Positions 15,012-27,580 of a stretch of 64,000 nucleotides of DNA are shown here, in pieces. The stretch is taken from positions 852,402-916,401 of the forward strand of contig NW_002060962.1 in NCBI RefSeq assembly GCF_000150275.1. Reading direction: 5' to 3'. Each line of letters starts with the position of its first letter. The stretch's first letter is position 1. The notes under the pieces were generated by a model. It saw only the letters and a program-made list of their open reading frames with translations. It had not been told where the DNA came from and ran no database searches. The translations under genes were made by a program, and so were the position numbers. This stretch comes from Trichoplax adhaerens (Eukaryota > Placozoa > Uniplacotomia > Trichoplacea > Trichoplacidae).

Positions 15012-15450
15012 AATATTTTATGCTTTAAAATGATTAAAAATTAAGGAGGAAATAAAAGTAGCAAGATCTATACGGATCAGATATTTTAATGTACATCATG
15101 CATCTGTTACTGAAAATCCTTGTCTCAAATAATCAAATAATCAATTTGAAACTATTTCGCAATTGCACACATAAAGATACATAAATATAAGCGAATTGAG
15201 ATACCAGCAGTATTGCTTAAATTATTTGAATACATTGTTAGCTTAAAATTTCATATCGATTGTTTACATAGAATCAGTAAATGCCATAGAATTGGTAGAT
15301 TTTTAATGATTTGAGGGACTGGATTGCTAAAGCCCCAAAGCTGCGATTTTTTGCCTAGTTTTGCAAGGAGTTTATTTTTGTTCGGAAACAAGAATTTACT
15401 ATTGCAGATAATGCTAAGGAATTCACAGCTTAATTTATTAACGGTAATTC
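15012..15450 (+). pseudogene. Relic copy of the upstream region of propeptide gene 2
   Basis: This block is similar along its length to about 21415-21830, just upstream of the gene at 22079. Shared landmarks in order are TTTTATGCTTTAAA, AAATTAAGGAGGAAAT, a GCA(T/C)CTGTTACT motif, GAAACTATT, a run of T followed by GCCTA, and AATT(T/C)ACTA(T/C)TGCAG. In the 22-kb copy this last motif is followed by GTAAAT, a plausible donor; here it is followed by ATAATG, so that donor is absent. No coding exon of the family was found after it. It is most likely a duplicated promoter and leader region whose gene was lost, though it could be a dispersed repeat. Confidence 0.45.
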
Positions 15451-15610
15451 CCAGCTAAGCGTACGAAATTGGTAGAGATAAATCGATTAGGAAATAATCG
15501 GTAAAAAGAAGTCAATATGATTTTAATCGATATTTAAAGATCGATAATATTTTGCCTAGATTATGAATATCGCTGAGATTATCATTATTTGTACGTATAG
15601 AAATGTTTGT

Positions 15611-16062
15611 AAATATAAATTGATATTGGTAAATTACTTATAGAAATAGTAGATGGTAATAATCAGTGTTAATTTCCTCAACGATTTACTTGAAGCAAGC
15701 TGATGTAATTACTGTACGCGCATAAAATTCGAAAATGATAGGATAGTGTTGCGATCATAAGCCGTTATCAAATATAAATTGATATTGGTAGCTAAATTGT
15801 GGAAATGGTAGACACTTATAAGCAGTGTTTCTTTCTAAAGGATTTATATCAAGCTAGTTTCTATGCTTACTGTATGCGCATCGAATTTGAAAATGATACG
15901 ATATAGTTACGATCAAAATAGTTATTGCATATGAATTGATATTGTTAGATACCTTGTGGACATATTAGACAAATAAGCAGTGTTACTTTCTGCAAAGATT
16001 TAGTTAAAGATAGCTGCAATAATAACTGTATGTATACCAACTTTGAAAATGATAGGATGGTG
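15611..16062. repeat. Three-copy tandem repeat, about 158-base unit
   Basis: Three diverged copies start near 15611, 15770 and 15926. Each begins with an AAATTGATATTGGTA-like motif (the third reads GAATTGATATTGTTA), continues through AGCAGTGTT and a T-rich tract, then ACTGTA(T/C)G, and ends with GAAAATGATA(G/C)GAT. The divergence suggests an old duplication. Confidence 0.75.
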
Positions 16063-19000
16063 CAAAAATCAAAAACAGCTGGGTATTCTCGACCCCGTAT
16101 CAACATGTTAGCGAGTATCTAATTGTAATAATACGAATAATTATATTAATTCTGAGATCTTTTCACAATCCTCAAGTGCGATAAACTACTTAATACTACC
16201 ATAACTCAGAGTTATGCAGCTAAATGCAGCGAGTCTACTGCAGAATACGCTCATTTCAGCGTCTTGTCTGCCGTAATCAAGTATTCATTGAATTACGTAA
16301 TTAGGCGATCTCAATCAAAATTTGATTCTTAATCTCCGTCATAACTCTAAAGCTACGAAAATATAACTAAAGTCACTATTTACAAAGTGCTGCTGAATTA
16401 TATGCAGCAATCTAGTTATGAATCATTTTTTAGGTAAAATTAGGTAAGAAAATTGAAATTTTTCATCCAAAGTGATATCTGATATCGTATCAGTACAAGA
16501 AAGCATGCAAGATGGTAATATGCCTCTATTGGGGTCAATCTATGAAGAATACTCTGTACTCAGTTAGCTAATAGTAAGTAGCATATTACCCTCCGATCAG
16601 TTTTGCTAAGATATTCCATGCAAATTGGTAAAGCCAAGGCTAAGGATCTATTTTATTTATGATCAGAATTGTTCCAATAAGTGGTCATAAGACATTTTAC
16701 ATAAACCCGCAAGTACAATTTTGATTTCATAAAATACTATGCTAATAGTGTAGGCTGTAGCATGTTTAACATCATATATTTAGCATTGTTCTATAAGCTA
16801 AAAGAAGACATATTTTTGTATAAGACCGATGAAGGCCACTGCATTTAATTTGAAATTTTGAATATTAATAGATTAGTTTACTAGATAAATCCGTTGGATG
16901 TAAAAATTTTAATTTATAGTCGGCTAATTGTACTCATGTATTTCCAGATACGGCGTTTGTAAATCACTAGGCTTTTTTTAGTCACAACGGCAATTATCCT
17001 ATAAGCAAAATCTACATTAACAAGCTATGTTGACTGATATATTTAGAAGTGCATACTAGAATTAATAAATTATTGTTAAAAAAATTCAGTTGAGGAGACG
17101 TACTCTATAACGAAAAATAAAATTTCTATGTAACTGTTGAGTATTTATTAAATTCAAGAAGCTTTTTATATATGAATCGGATGTAAAGATTATCGTTGAT
17201 CGGATGTGAAAATCGCTTTCTATCGATAGCGTTTTATAAATAAAGTAATATTATACAGATATGTAATTATCTATTAAAAATACGTAAAATGTCATAGATA
17301 AATTAGTACCAGCACTTTCTTAGATAAGTTATATTATGTAAAATTTGTTACAACAGTTATACAAAAGTTTTTCTTCAACAGTTAATACAACATTAACTTG
17401 ATATACAAGACCTTTAATGATGGGCTTTGCCACCGTCATAAATAAATTTGAATTTATAAAAGCTATCAAACGCCCCTTCTCTAAGTAAAAGGAAAGGCAA
17501 TTGGTAACTCGTGTTTTTAATGAAGTATTACAACTAAAATAAGTACAATATTTTTTTTAGTACTGACTTCATGCGTATCTAATACTTAATTATCCCTCAG
17601 AAATTTGGTAAAAGTTAACCTGGCTATTTATATGTTATATTTCATAAATTTAGCTCTGAATGGTTATAAATTATTGTGACATGTATTCATGCACTACATT
17701 TACTTGACTTTAACTTAGTTCTCGATACTGTTTAAGGTAAATTCTTTTTATGGAGGTTATGTCTATATTGTAGTCGAATCCATTAGCTATCGTTAAATCT
17801 ACGCTTGCATTCTGCTTATGAATGCCAAGAACTATACAGTATACTTGAAACAGTCCTCTTATCACATATTATTAACGTAGTCGTTATCATTTCTTACTCT
17901 GAGAAGCATGTGTGGTCCCGATCTGATATCCCTTGACATTTGTAGATTAACCGAATTCATGATTGCGATAGTTGATTTATTACACTCGCAATGTGATAAC
18001 GTGAGATCTAACAGATGTGACTATAATTTTAGTTATTTGCAAATTTTGCTTTACTAGACAAATTTTTCTTCCGTAGAATGGTTTGCTAAGGCTCAGAATA
18101 TGCATAATGTATAGCTACATAGAAATAGTGTTTATTTCAAAGATTAAATGAATCAGTTGGTTGCAATAATTATATAGAAAAGTCGTATCATTGATTATTC
18201 TTATTGTTAAGACTCAGTTTTTTATTAGATAAATTTGCCACTAAATCAATACTCGTTATTAACTATCAATAAATGAAATCAATTTCACTTGTATCAAGTA
18301 GTAGTTCTTTATTACTATTTTTCTTTAACTACTTTTGCAGTATTTAAAGCCTATCAATAGATCAGTTTAAAACCTCTGCAATAACTTAATGTCTGCGCAA
18401 ATATACTGACATTTCTTGTATCTTGATCAGGTATCGCGTGTTTACAATTTTATGCCATTATTTTACTATTTCGTTATTAGAATGTATAGATAAGTTCATT
18501 CTATTTATGCTATTATATAATTTCTAGGAAATATGCAACAGCTATCTGGTTGATAAAGGTAACATTGACTCATTGAGATCTCCTGCACTTGTATTATTCA
18601 ACAATACATCTTAAGTAATCTTAAAGCTATTATTGGAATTCAAGGTGATAGAACTAATCTCAGAGGAAGTTTCTTGATTATAATACTAAAAATAGATAGA
18701 TATATCCATATTATAATCAGTAAACTTAATCTCCCTATTGATTATCATTTTGAAAATTTTAATAAATATTGATACATATTTATTATACCAGTCCGTAGGC
18801 CGGCTTTCCTTAAATGAAAGTATACTAATACAAACGTATTGCTTACCAGTACCAGTTCTTGAAAACAGTCTATTATGGCTCTATCAGATATTTAGTATTT
18901 TGTAATTCTATGATCAAATATCAATGAACTCTTTCTGTCAGGAGCTATAGATTTTATTACTGGCTAATCTTGGAATACCATGGTACAATCTTGATAAAAG

Positions 19001-21414
19001 CTTTAATTATATTTGATCCCTTGTCTATTCTTTAATTTGAATTTACTGCCAGATGATATACTTGACTTATTGCTTAAAAATCATCAAATATCAATTGATT
19101 AATCTGCTTTAAGCCCAAGACCATACTTAGCCATGTAATTAGTCAAATACAACAGTTTATAACTTAGCGAAGATAATAAATTATCTATTTATTTAACTAA
19201 AATTGACTTTCGACCTTTTATGAGTATGTTTAGTGTAGGATTGAAGGGGTTGCGCATTTATGATGAGATAGTAATTAATGTCTTGGAATCTATGAATTGA
19301 TTCTATACTTCAATGACTGAGAAACATTCGTAAATGAATTGTTAAGATTTTTTAATTTTTTCTACTAATAAATGAACTGACTCTTGACCTCTTTATTTAC
19401 TCTGACTAGATTAAATAGACTATCCTTATCCTAATCATGCTGTTAGCTCCTTTTGATAAACATTACTGGACCAATATTATGCTAAATCAATAGCCATATT
19501 TATTGGATAATGGAATACTTATTTACAGGTTTTGTATTTTGGACTATTCTTAGTGCTAGCGTCACGATATTTAAATATCCAGTTAATTTGTACCAAAAAT
19601 AAAGATATGTTCGTTTTATGATTGGGAAAGAAAGTTATTTTTCTGTAAAGGCCACGTATTCTGTTTAAATTTTAAAAGGAAAAAGTCGTCGAATTTATTT
19701 TCTTGATATTGATTCTGATCAATGAACTTGTTGCTATGAGGTTAAATTGTTTATTTACATCAGTCCAAGATCTTACTAGTATAAATCAGATATCGTAATT
19801 TATCATTAACATTTTAATGAGGAATTATTCTGTTCTAGTTAACTCAACACGTAAATGCACTAAATTATTCAACTTACAAGTAACAGACACGAAAATTACA
19901 GTTGAATAGATGTATAATTATTAATAATATACCATTAAAATACAGAATCTTCAATAATCTGTATGCATTAAAAGAATCTATGACCTATAAGTATTAAACA
20001 AGATAATGATTCCATATGACTTAATTAGCAATAGGTATTACGCCAGCTTTTAAAATCGAATTAATATGTATCTTACGAGTATAGTACTAAAATTGATATA
20101 TGCCAACTGTAGACTTTATATTGATGTTGATCGAATGCTACTTACAGTTGTAAAGGTAATTTTCATGCAATTCATGATATGACACTTTGTTAACATCAGT
20201 AGCATTAGATTTGCTATAGATTAATATCGAAAATTAACGCCAGCCTGTATATTTAGCTGATAAAATTCAGTAGCAGTACAGTGACTAAAGAGCACCTGTG
20301 TGGATATAAAAAAATTGATAATTTAATATTTATCATGTACGAAATGGTCGTGATTAAATGAATGAATCTCAGCTTCGTAAAAGTATCTGTTGATGATTCT
20401 TTTAAAACTATTTAAAAACATTTCAATTATATTGCTACATCAATAGCAATCGAAGTGAATCATATTCATTAAATACCATGACAATTATGAGACCATTGAA
20501 TGAACATTTATAACATATTCATCGTTAGTATATTGCTTAGTAATTCAATTAAGTAGAAGGAAAGGGTTATACTACTAACTCCTGCATTAATAATAAATAT
20601 ATTTTAGTGGCCCATAAATTATATTTCCTTATGATAATTTCTTTAGGCAATATTATCCAACTCAAATTATTGCAATGTACAAAACTTAGCTTACTAAATT
20701 TTACAATCAATTATTAAAGAAAGCCAGATACAAGAAGTATACTTGTTGTAAAAATAGAAATCAGTAGAAATAAGGTAAAGATAGGAAATATCGTTATAAT
20801 GATTACGTTAATCGTTATAAGTAGTAACACTGATTAACCATACTCTCTGTTAAGATGGTATTTTTTTCTATAACAATGCTGCTCTGTTCCTATCCGATAA
20901 TATTTAGTTGTGGTAAATGAGCGGCAAATTAATTAAAATTTATAGCCAAGATGAACAGCAATGTTTATGCTATGAAATACGGAAATTGTATGTAGTTAAC
21001 CACTTATAGATTATTATGTAGTACAAATCTCATTGAATCAAGCTTAATTGTGGCCTTCCTTTAGTTGCAATATCTGGAGAATGTTCACGTTGTCGATATT
21101 CTGCAGATGACAAAGCTAAAATTTAAAATAGAGGTAATAATACAGCGTAAATAGCTTTATTTAGAATACTGGTAATGCTCGGCACTTACAATATACAGCT
21201 TCTCTAAGATATTTTAAGCCTCATCAAATATGGATATTCTAAAATCGCTAACTTATTATGCAGATGTTATTATTAAGTATTGTCGTAAATTAAGGCTAAA
21301 AATTTAAATAAACGATGCTACTATGTTATATGAGTTAATAATACTGAAATTAAAATAGGATAAAATATTAATAAACCCAAAATTTTCCAATTTTTTAAAC
21401 CTGACGACAACATG
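16063..21414. other. Gene-poor spacer
   Basis: No supported gene, RNA gene or mobile element was recognised. An open frame of 58 codons without ATG ends at about 16340 (it includes ITQSYAAKCSE), but it has no splice or paralogue support. Confidence 0.5.
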
Positions 21415-21799
21415 ATTAATTTTTTATGCTTTAAACGATAACAAATTAAGGAGGAAATGAAAAGTATATCATTTCACAGATCAATTTTTTTACAAGCCTG
21501 ATGCACCTGTTACTAAATCAATCAATTAATTAGGCTTGAAACTATTGTATTTATCTACTAAATACATCTATCTATAAATACTAAAATACAATAATTAACA
21601 CCAAACGCATATCTTGATTAGTTAAAAGAGTATTTGCTTTTATGACCACGTCATCTTGTTTACATAGTTTTACCAAATAGTATTTAAATGCGAGGTTGTT
21701 GGCGATTCGAAGGATAATAATACTTAAGCCAGGCTATAGTTTATTAACCAAGTTTGCAAGCTGATCATTTTTTGGCCTAAGAATTCACTACTGCAGGTA
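21415..21799 (+). promoter_or_regulatory. Probable promoter and leader region of propeptide gene 2
   Basis: The segment is retained in a second copy at 15.0 kb, which argues that it was duplicated with a gene. It ends CTGCAG|GTAAAT at 21799/21800, a plausible donor. It could pair with the T-rich AG acceptor that ends just before the ATG at 22079, giving a noncoding first exon and a leader intron of about 270 bases. The transcription start is not defined. Confidence 0.35.
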
Positions 21800-22078
21800 A
21801 ATAATTTATTGCCTTGTACTCTATAGTTTAATTTGTTGGTTATGAAGCAGACTAATGATAGACATATAATTTGGACGCATTACTTGATCTAATCAATGTA
21901 TCTGTTTTAAATTACGATTGAGAATTGCTATTATTTTGATTTTTTTGGAGTAACAGTCTTAGCTATATGTGTATATTGATGTTGAGGAATAGTTTAAGAA
22001 TGTTTGTACTGCGTAAATACCAATCACTAGTACTTCCATTAATTCAGTGTACACATTTTAATTATTTTAGATAGAGAA

Positions 22079-22806
22079 ATGGCTTTCCAATTCAAATTTA
22101 TAACCGTCATTGCGATCCTGTTGGGATTATCTGCTGTTATTGATGCTTCTGATTTCATCATCTTCAATGAAAATCCCATAAGTTTCTTGGATTGTTCCAC
22201 GCAACGAAATCAAGTTTTAACGTATTGGGATGAATGTAATTTGCAGGTTCCATTCGACGACTGTCCTCTTAAGAAACGACGTTCTATTAGTGATTTCGAT
22301 CTGGACACCGAAAATAATCAAGCACGCTATACTAAATTTGGATCAGGTTAGCTAACTGCAGTAGCACCGGTTGATTTTAGTGCTACCTATTCTATTTCAA
22401 TATTTAGATCAGATTTTGCTTTAAAATATTAATCTGAAGATTAAATATTGATAAATGAGCGTTTACTTATAGCTCTTTTCATTTATAGTGCATACAAATA
22501 TATACAGAACAGCTATCTTGTTTATTTGTTTCTTATTTCAATTTTCTTTTCTCGCACTGTGAAGAATTAACTGCAGGCCGTGGCTCAGCTGATTCGTTTT
22601 TGAAATTTGGTCATCCAATGTATGCTCGATTGGCCCCGTTAAATTTGGAAAGATTAGACGAAAAATGTTGTATGCCTGCTCCAAATCCTCCAGCTCAATG
22701 TTTGGCTTTACCCTCTCTCTGCCCAGCTGGCAGCAGTTATGATGAATCAACTTATGAACAAATGGTCATCGGTGGATGCGAAATTTTTATTGAAGAAAAT
22801 CTTTGA
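22079..22806 (+). CDS. Secreted cysteine-rich propeptide 2 (two exons)
   Basis: Exon 1 is 22079-22346 and exon 2 is 22565-22806, with a phase-1 intron of 218 bases, giving 169 residues. The signal peptide covers about residues 1-23, then SDFIIFNE. Module 1 has Cys39, 53 and 62, followed by KKRR at 65-68. Module 2 has Cys124, 125, 135, 142 and 161 and ends GGCEIFIEENL, identical to the end of propeptide 1. Of two in-frame acceptors 12 bases apart, the upstream one is chosen because it makes exon 2 exactly 242 bases, as in propeptide 1, and aligns ELTAG with RLIEAG. Use of the downstream acceptor would drop four residues. The two proteins match closely in YTKF, FLKFG, LNLE(K/R)LDEKCCMP and the tail. 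The function is unknown. Confidence 0.85.
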
Positions 22807-22937
22807 TTGTAACGCAGTATCACGTTGTAATCGAAAGCAAGCAGACTATCTATTTAGTATAGCTATAATATTCCGCTATAGTTTGATTGACAGTATTAAC
22901 TTGATTAATAACCATATAGCATGATGATGTGAAGAAA

Positions 22938-22943
22938 AATAAA
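22938..22943 (+). terminator. Polyadenylation signal of propeptide gene 2
   Basis: AATAAA lies 132 bases after the stop, directly after GATGATGTGAAG, as in the paralogue at 7201. Confidence 0.6.
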
Positions 22944-22949
22944 ATACTT

Positions 22950-24465
22950 GAACCAAACTGAAAAGTGGTAAATTAATTTTGTTGTTTGGATTTGCCTTTT
23001 GCAAGAAACTTGCTGCTAGAAATAACGTTTAGTCATTTTATCAATATTAAATTTTAATTTAAGATATCGACATTTTGATGAAGTTAGTGAAGTTCGTTAT
23101 TTCTATAAAATTGTACGAGAAATTAATATTCATTCATTAGTTTGGGCTATAATACTATAGTTGTTCATCAAAAATGCCCCAAAATTTAATTTTGCTACAA
23201 TAAAAATGCATTGATGAAATAGCATCGAGGTAAGATTTTGGATTTATAATAATGTGTGCTGCTATTGATTTATTAAGTACTATTATGATTGATCATAAGT
23301 TATGCAAAGGTAAATTGAGAACCCTCAAAGAAAACATTGTGAGATATGTTTGCACTACAGGAAAGAGCGAGGAACTTCGCTATATAAACCTGCGATGAAT
23401 ATAAGCTGAGCACGCATTCGATGTTACTTATCAATTCCTGTATAATGAAAGTTAATTTTTAGAATTTTTAGAATTTTCTTTGATAAATTTCTGATTATAG
23501 AAGTGGTAGCATATATGAAGCAACAGGAAGTAGTAATAAACATGATAGCATAAAAATTCGAGGTTTTAACTAGTTTAGTTTACTGATTAAAATAAAGTTT
23601 ATCTAGTAAATGAGTATACCGTATGATTAATTAATAACCTGACTACTTTATCTGCATCCGCATTTATCATTCTTTATATAGTCGTAATTTTTGTTAAGTA
23701 TTGTTCTTACGAGAAGAGGGTTACCGAGGAGTACGTAGAAGACTAATTTTATTGTTAAAGATAAAAGGGGGTACAGTGTCTTATATTTTCCTTGTTCACA
23801 AGCTGGCGATACAAGTCACAAGCTTATAGAAACTAAAAGGAGCCTTTCTATTGCGCGATAAAGTAAAAACGCCTTATTAATCTTCTCTCATCAGAATAAT
23901 TTATATTATGAAATAAATCAAGATAAGAATATTTACATCTAGCTAACTTTAATCTCTTAATGAGCAAATCTGCATCTGTTATTACAACTTCTGTAATTCG
24001 TATTTCATAGCAAATCATAATTCGTTATCCACTTTGCACCAGTTAACACTAATTAAGATTATATGAAAGAAAATATGCTATTCATAGTAATACTGTTACA
24101 TGCAAAAATGATATTAAATAAAATGTGATTTAACCGATAAACGTATTTAGATAATGCTTTGAATATGATGAGTTTTCATTAAAATGATTTTCGTAAGATA
24201 ATTTTGTTGATGAACTACGGTAAAAGTTACTTTACCCTTCCATAAAGTTTAATTGCTAACGCGGTTACTTATCTGTGTTCTAGATGAAGATTTTTTGTCT
24301 GTCTTAGTCTTTTCTTTGAACACTATATGCTATTTTGATAATTATAGGCAAACTCTAAAATGAATGCTCTCTTAAAAATACATCTAAAGCTTACAATTGG
24401 CAGTAAATTGAAATAAAGAGACATTTTCTCTAAATTGCGTTGCTTTTAAAGTACGATTGCTATAG
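22950..24465. other. Spacer without supported gene
   Basis: No coding exon was recognised. A TATATAAA motif at 23381-23388 resembles a core promoter, but no gene model could be attached to it. Confidence 0.5.
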
Positions 24466-25593
24466 CGTCACGGTATGAACCACCGTGAAGAGTAAATGAC
24501 TAAATTTAGTGTTTTACATTTATATATGGAGATAACTAACAATGACTTACGGTAAGAACTACGATAGTTATTATTTTGTTACTGTAAATTATGCTTTATT
24601 GTAGTAAGAATTCTCATAAGGTAACTAATATCAATTGATTATATAGTGTTATGACTTTGAACGCTTGTGATGAATATCGTGAAGATATCCAATTATAGAT
24701 GATACTATAAATAATTCTGTTAGTGGACAGACATACTGTTGTCTAATTATATAGAATCGTTCAGTGCATGTCCAAAATTATGAATAATGTCTGTATTAAT
24801 TTAGCTGTCCAATATGAGCTAAATTTCATGAACTGTTACGACTCATACGTGATAGCTGCTGCCGAAGGGTATTTAAGCTCGGCAGGTAGTTGAATAAAAG
24901 AAGAGTTATATAGTTGTTTTAACAGAAGCAAAGGCGTCTAAATTCTTGTGAGGTAGTTAAGGGATACTAAATCCCGGAGACTATATTTAGAAATTTATTT
25001 ACGTTATCTTTATCTTTGTTACGAAGCTGGTTTGTGACATACAGTTTCCTAGTAAAGATTTTAAGAATTCTGTTCCAGTAATTCTCATCCGAGATATGCA
25101 TATATTTAATCATAAATTTTTAAATTGCAGTCATTACATCATATCCTAGTGTCACAAACTAGCTTCGTGACAGGGATAACGTAAAACAAATCTCTAAATT
25201 ACTATAGTCTCCGGGATTCAGTATCCCTTAGCAACCTCATAAGAATTTAGACGCCTTTGCTTCTACGTTAAACTCAACTAGACAATTGAGAACTATTTTA
25301 TTCAACTATCTGACGGGTTTATATACCCTTGTACAGCAGCTAACAATCATAAGTCATCTTATAAAAATACTTAGTTGAGAACATCTAGTAACTAATTTTT
25401 CACAGTCGGACTACAATATGTCCATTCACAGAATCATTTCAGTGCACATTACAGCACAGCATTAAATTTACTGTAACATATTTATAATTAGAGTAATTCC
25501 TATTGTCAGTAACTAGTTGTAATATATTATCGCTATATTATATTAACCAAATTTAGATAGCTATTTCTTCACGGTAGTTCGTACCGTGACACC
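24466..25593. mobile_element. Fold-back (inverted-repeat) element
   Basis: The left arm (about 24466-25039) and right arm (25150-25593) are diverged reverse complements around a spacer of 110 bases. The outer ends are themselves hairpins: TCACGGTATGAACCACCGTGA on the left and its counterpart ending GTACCGTGACA on the right. The inner ends at 25017-25039 and 25150-25172 are hairpins of the form TGTCACAAA...TTCGTGACA. Internal matches include the GGCGTCTAAATTCTT block and its complement, the CCCGGAGACTATA block, and a GGGTAT(T/A)TAA(G/A) motif next to AGTTGAATAAAA. The arms differ in length by about 130 bases. There is no open frame of note, so it is non-autonomous. A clear target-site duplication was not found. 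Confidence 0.75.
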
Positions 25594-27580
25594 TAGAATA
25601 AAATGTATCTTGCAATGTCATACGATATCACTTGTGTAGTTAGAGTTACGTTATTTATTATTTACTATAACTGGAATTAAATTGTAGCAAAGGCACCATA
25701 TTTTAGAATCAATATTGATTGAATGTGTTTTTATATAAATTTTTTGTCAATCCTGTGGATTTAATACCTAAAATCTTGGTCGCTCGAATACGAAAGATTT
25801 TGCATCGAACATAGCAGTTTTACTTTACCTTTTGGCATTGATTGCAACGGTTTGATAATTAAGAATTATTATTGCAATACAGGCGTAAAAGTTTAAAAAT
25901 AATCGCTTTTCTTAGGTAAACTAATTTTAGATAGAGATAAATCGTTGCATATAAAAATGGCTCTACTTGTCAATTTCTACAATGGATTTCAGTAAATGAA
26001 CTAGATATTGATTAACTATAGTTCATCAGTCATAGACAATTATTCTGGTCATAGTGTAATTTAATCTGTTATTTATTTCCCATTTCAATAATATCAAAGA
26101 CTTATGGTATGTAATTTAACCAAACTATGATCGATAATAGAATCGAAAATTATGTATATCAAATGATTAATAATTACCTCCGCATTTTGACATCGTATGG
26201 TCTTAAATTCCAAGATGTAATCTAAATGACTGACTCCTTAAAACGTATTTCTTGCTGTTGGGAATGTTCTAATTCTAGTTCAGGACTTTAACTATGCTAA
26301 GTTTTTGAGTGAAAACAACCATATCTTAGGGTATTCCGATTGATGAATCTTAAAAAAATCGGTCTAAGATCACATTTTTTTAATTCTAACATTTCAATCT
26401 AAAATATATTACTTGCCTAGTAATTGCCTCTATAAAATAATGACTTATAAACATCGATTTTTTGATAGTCTCGGTAGCCGTTAGGTTACTGCAAACTGAA
26501 TAAACCATAGTCTTCTAGATTACTTTGGTCTCTTTAAAACTCTAAGGTAGTACCTATAATTTTAGACGAAAAGTTACTTATTTAAATCTTTAAAGCCACT
26601 ATTTGGCAATTGATCAATGACAAAAATTTACTTAAGTATTACAGTTTGAAAATTGCAATATCCCATCTTGAAGTTGATTTCTGTTCTATAGCCATAGGCA
26701 AAATCTGAAGCGTTATACTTGTGAAAATTGTAGTTGTTTGGGTTCCGGATTATGTTATGGTCTGCTAAGTATTATCTCTATTTCTAAAGTATTCCTAGCA
26801 TACATGTTAAAAACAAGAACTATCTAGATATGTTAGAAGAATATTACGTCATATGGCGTAGCGGCTAATTACTGAAGCACTTTAAATATTACTGTTAAAT
26901 ACAGTGCAACGGGCGGCATTAATGCTAGCTTTAGTAGTGGCATAATTCAATCCTAATTCTAAGTCAGGAAAGAGTCAAAATTTAAGATATAGAACGATTT
27001 TTAAAACAATGACAGTAATTTGCACTTTTGCGGCGTCATGTTCGTAGTTATTACAGTAATTATAGTTTAAATTAAGAACAGGTTCCGTATTTATTTATTT
27101 TCGCTAGTTTATCTATCGCATCGAAATAGAGCTATGACTATTTGAATAGGGTTACTTATTCGTGCTATAAAAAGATTTGATGAGATAAAACTTTGATATT
27201 TACGAACAGAATCATCAAATTATAACCTTTTTTGATGTGATGAGTGTTCATGAAGTATTATCTAAAGTAATTAAGAGGTATTATATCTAAAAAGGAGAAA
27301 GCTAACCTAGAGCAAATTCTTGAATTATTATACCATGTTTTGGCGATGGCATAGCTTTCACAGCGGACGGAAGTTAATAATGTCAGAATATTTATTGTCT
27401 TGAGCAAAATCTAGGATAATTTATTTTGATATAAACAAATTAACGATCGCATAATTGTAAATTACCGTAATGTTTGCATAAAATTTCCATTAAGAAAAAA
27501 GAATTTTCAGGAAATAAAAATATCGTATTAAAAATAGAAGAAGCCTAGCTTATTACATTTCTACTACTCAGGAACATCAA
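25594..27580. other. Spacer without supported gene
   Basis: No exon, RNA gene or repeat of note was recognised on either strand. Confidence 0.5.

Noticed and set aside
16150-16340. 58-codon open frame without ATG
   Set aside because: It has no start, no splice-site pair and no paralogue, and the length is ordinary for the composition.
23381-23388. TATATAAA as the promoter of an unseen gene
   Set aside because: Such motifs are common in AT-rich DNA, and no exon follows within a plausible distance.
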